Assembly: GCA_036337295.1 (NCBI GenBank)
Contig: JAYZEN010000001.1
Span: forward strand, 62,001 to 126,000
Origin: Ketobacter sp036337295
GTDB taxonomy: Bacteria; Pseudomonadota; Gammaproteobacteria; Pseudomonadales; Ketobacteraceae
Length of the DNA stretch: 64,000 nt
Direction: 5' to 3'
In this document: positions 62,290 to 64,000 of the stretch, one piece after another
Layout of the letters: each line of letters begins with the position of its first letter
Numbering within the stretch: the first letter of the stretch is position 1
Notes under the pieces: model-generated
Databases searched by the model: none
What the model was told of the DNA's origin: nothing
Seen by the model: the letters and a program-made list of their open reading frames with translations, nothing else
Made by a program: the position numbers and the translations under genes

Positions 62290-62396
62290 CCGGTTCGGCA
62301 AGGGAACCGGTCTAACTTTCCCACATCTATTATGCACTTAGATCGGCTCCGACGCTCCCTCGCTGGAGCCCCGCAGCTCGGGGTCGGGATCGACCC
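62290..62396. repeat. Cluster of hairpins in the mreB-gatC intergenic region
   Basis: Three inverted repeats lie in the 256-bp divergent gap: CCGGTTC/GAACCGG (62290-62310), CCCCG/CGGGG (62369-62383) and GGGTCG/CGACCC (62381-62396). The last two share bases and so are alternative structures. None has a T-run. They would fall in the leader of either gene depending on the promoters, which I could not fix; TGGTACCAT near 62409-62417 is a possible extended -10 for gatC. Confidence 0.45.
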
Positions 62397-62451
62397 GCAG
62401 CCAAATTCTGGTACCATACGCCCTTTGCCGAATTCACTGCCGGAGAAGCCC

Positions 62452-62739
62452 ATGGCATTGGACAAAGAAGACGTCATCAAAATTGCCCATTTGGCCCGTT
62501 TGCAGGTGGCCGACAGCGAGATCGCGGCCACCACTGAGCGGCTGTCCTCCATTCTGGGTCTGATCGAACAACTGGAGGCCGCCCCCACCGACGGCGTGGA
62601 GCCCATGGCCCACCCCACCGATGCGGTCCAGCGCCTGCGCGAAGACGTGGTCACCGAGACCAATCACCGCAACGACTACCAGCAGATCGCCCCGGCCACC
62701 GAAGATGGCCTGTACCTAGTCCCCAAAGTGATTGAATGA
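62452..62739 (+). CDS. gatC: Aspartyl/glutamyl-tRNA amidotransferase subunit C
   Basis: GatC stabilises the GatA-GatB complex that amidates Glu-tRNAGln and/or Asp-tRNAAsn. The 95-aa product has DVIKIAHLARLQV and the conserved MAHPTDAVQRLREDVVTE. The start is ATG at 62452 with GGAGAAG upstream. gatA follows after 16 bp. The presence of gatCA means the organism makes Gln-tRNA and/or Asn-tRNA indirectly. Confidence 0.95.
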   Translation: MALDKEDVIKIAHLARLQVADSEIAATTERLSSILGLIEQLEAAPTDGVEPMAHPTDAVQRLREDVVTETNHRNDYQQIAPATEDGLYLVPKVIE

Positions 62740-62755
62740 TCAGGTAACCCATTCC

Positions 62756-64000
62756 ATGCATACCAAAACCCTGAAAGCCCTGTCCAACGCGCTGGCGGCG
62801 GGCGAAGTATCCAGCTTGGAGCTGACCCGGCATTTCCTGGATCGCATCAAACAGCTCGATCCGGGCGTCAACAGCTTTATCACCGTCACCGAAGAGCTGG
62901 CGCTGACTCAAGCCCGGGCCGCTGACGCCCAACGGGCTGCAGGCAATGCCACTGCCCTCACCGGCGTGCCCATCGCCCACAAAGACATCTTCTGCACCCA
63001 GGGCGTGAAAACCAGCTGTGCCTCCAAAATGCTGGACAACTTCATCGCCCCCTATAACGCCACGGTTGTGGAAAAAATGAACGATGCCGGCATCGTGACC
63101 CTGGGCAAAACCAATATGGACGAGTTCGCCATGGGCTCCTCCAATGAAACCAGCTTCTATGGCCCGGTGAAAAACCCCTGGAATACGGATTGCGTACCCG
63201 GCGGTTCATCCGGCGGATCGGCAGCCGCGGTTGCCGCCCGCCTGGCACCCGCCGCCACCGGCACCGATACCGGCGGCTCCATCCGCCAGCCCGCCAGCCT
63301 GTGCGGCATCACCGGCTTAAAGCCCACCTATGGCCGGGTGTCCCGTTGGGGCATGATTGCTTTCGCCTCGTCCCTGGATCAGGCCGGACCCATGACCCAG
63401 ACCGCCGAAGACGCCGCCCTGCTGATGAACGCCATGGCCGGTTTCGACCCCAAGGATTCCACCAGCACGGATATCGAAGTGCCGGATTATACCGCCGACT
63501 TGGACAAGCCTTTAGATGGCCTGCGCATCGGCCTGCCCAAGCAGTTCTTTGAAGACGGCCTGGATGCCGGGGTTGGCCAAGTGGTGCAGGAAGCCATCGC
63601 CCTGTATGAAAAGCTCGGCGCCACCCTGGTGGACATCGAATTGCCCAACACGCACCTGTCTATTCCGGCGTACTACGTTGTGGCACCAGCAGAGGCTTCT
63701 TCCAACCTGTCCCGTTTTGACGGCGTACGTTTTGGTTATCGCTGCAAAGATCCTGCTGATCTGGAAGACCTCTACAAACGCAGCCGCGGTGAAGGCTTCG
63801 GCGAAGAGGTTAAACGCCGCATCATGATCGGCACCTATGCCCTGTCCGCCGGTTATTACGATGCCTATTACCTGAAGGCACAGAAAGTGCGCCGCCTGAT
63901 CAAGAATGATTTTGATGAGGCCTTCAAAAACGTGGACGTCATCATGGGCCCCACCTCCCCCAATGCCGGATTCAAACTGGGGGAGAAAGCCTCCGATCCG
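62756..64000 (+). CDS. gatA: Aspartyl/glutamyl-tRNA amidotransferase subunit A (3' end outside window)
   Basis: GatA is the glutaminase subunit that supplies ammonia for tRNA-dependent amidation. The 415 codons seen (of about 485) show the amidase-signature triad: K76 (IAHKDIF), S151 (PGGSSGGSA) and S175 (DTGGSIRQP). GLKPTYGRVSRWG and LPKQFF also match. The gene is intact to the window edge; gatB would be expected beyond. Confidence 0.97.
   Translation, partial: MHTKTLKALSNALAAGEVSSLELTRHFLDRIKQLDPGVNSFITVTEELALTQARAADAQRAAGNATALTGVPIAHKDIFCTQGVKTSCASKMLDNFIAPYNATVVEKMNDAGIVTLGKTNMDEFAMGSSNETSFYGPVKNPWNTDCVPGGSSGGSAAAVAARLAPAATGTDTGGSIRQPASLCGITGLKPTYGRVSRWGMIAFASSLDQAGPMTQTAEDAALLMNAMAGFDPKDSTSTDIEVPDYTADLDKPLDGLRIGLPKQFFEDGLDAGVGQVVQEAIALYEKLGATLVDIELPNTHLSIPAYYVVAPAEASSNLSRFDGVRFGYRCKDPADLEDLYKRSRGEGFGEEVKRRIMIGTYALSAGYYDAYYLKAQKVRRLIKNDFDEAFKNVDVIMGPTSPNAGFKLGEKASDP

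Overview
This window is ordinary-looking chromosome of a free-living gammaproteobacterium. The evidence is a complete dcw start (mraZ to murD), m-DAP-type MurE, LPS export genes (kdsD/kdsC/lptCAB), a cytochrome bc1 complex, the nitrogen-PTS genes beside rpoN, and a murA-hisGDC-degS/algW block next to the mla genes. The gene order resembles pseudomonads and their marine relatives (Pseudomonas/Alcanivorax/Ketobacter-like), but I cannot assign a genus. Coding density is high and base composition looks even. I saw no tRNA, rRNA, IS element, prophage or CRISPR array.

Layout: 1-8691 (-) is murD(partial)-mraY-murF-murE-ftsI-ftsL-rsmH-mraZ, with a sigma70 promoter and a periodic MraZ operator in front. 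9071-9431 is RNase P RNA. 9465-13286 holds rsmI, divergent from lpoA-yraN-diaA. 13290-17015 (-) is sspB, sspA and petCBA. 17232-18059 (-) is rpsI-rplM. 18450-23660 holds zapE, a hydrolase, zapG, a sigma32-driven hsp20, sat and a Nif3-like gene. 23787-25403 (+) is degS/algW and a TerB-like gene. 25442-32610 (-) is hisC-hisD-hisG, murA, ibaG and mlaB-D-E-F, with no mlaC. 32766-42452 (+) is a calcium/sodium antiporter gene, kdsD, kdsC, lptC, lptA, lptB, rpoN, hpf, ptsN, rapZ, npr and mgtE, followed by sodB. 43853-48885 is the only accessory-looking stretch: a porin gene broken by an in-frame amber codon, two paralogous small PstS-like proteins flanking a large unrecognised secreted protein, and a convergent lipoprotein. 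49032-62195 (-) is pmbA (with darP divergent), tldD, a nitrilase-family gene, yhdP, rng, maf, mreD, mreC and mreB. 62452-64000 (+) is gatC and the 5' part of gatA.

Functionally, most of the window serves the cell envelope: peptidoglycan precursors and septal synthesis (mur/mra/fts, lpoA, murA), cell shape (mreBCD), LPS transport (kds/lpt), phospholipid asymmetry (mla, yhdP) and envelope stress (degS/algW). RNA and protein quality control (rnpB, rng, hpf, sspAB, hsp20) and histidine biosynthesis are interleaved.

Points most worth a second look: mreC appears to start at a non-canonical ATA codon behind a perfect Shine-Dalgarno; the 588-aa secreted protein has four evenly spaced cysteine pairs in an apparent four-fold helical repeat and sits between two PstS-like paralogues; the porin has a single CAG-to-TAG-type interruption; mlaC is missing from an otherwise intact mla operon; and a homomeric ATP sulfurylase gene sits near degS/algW.
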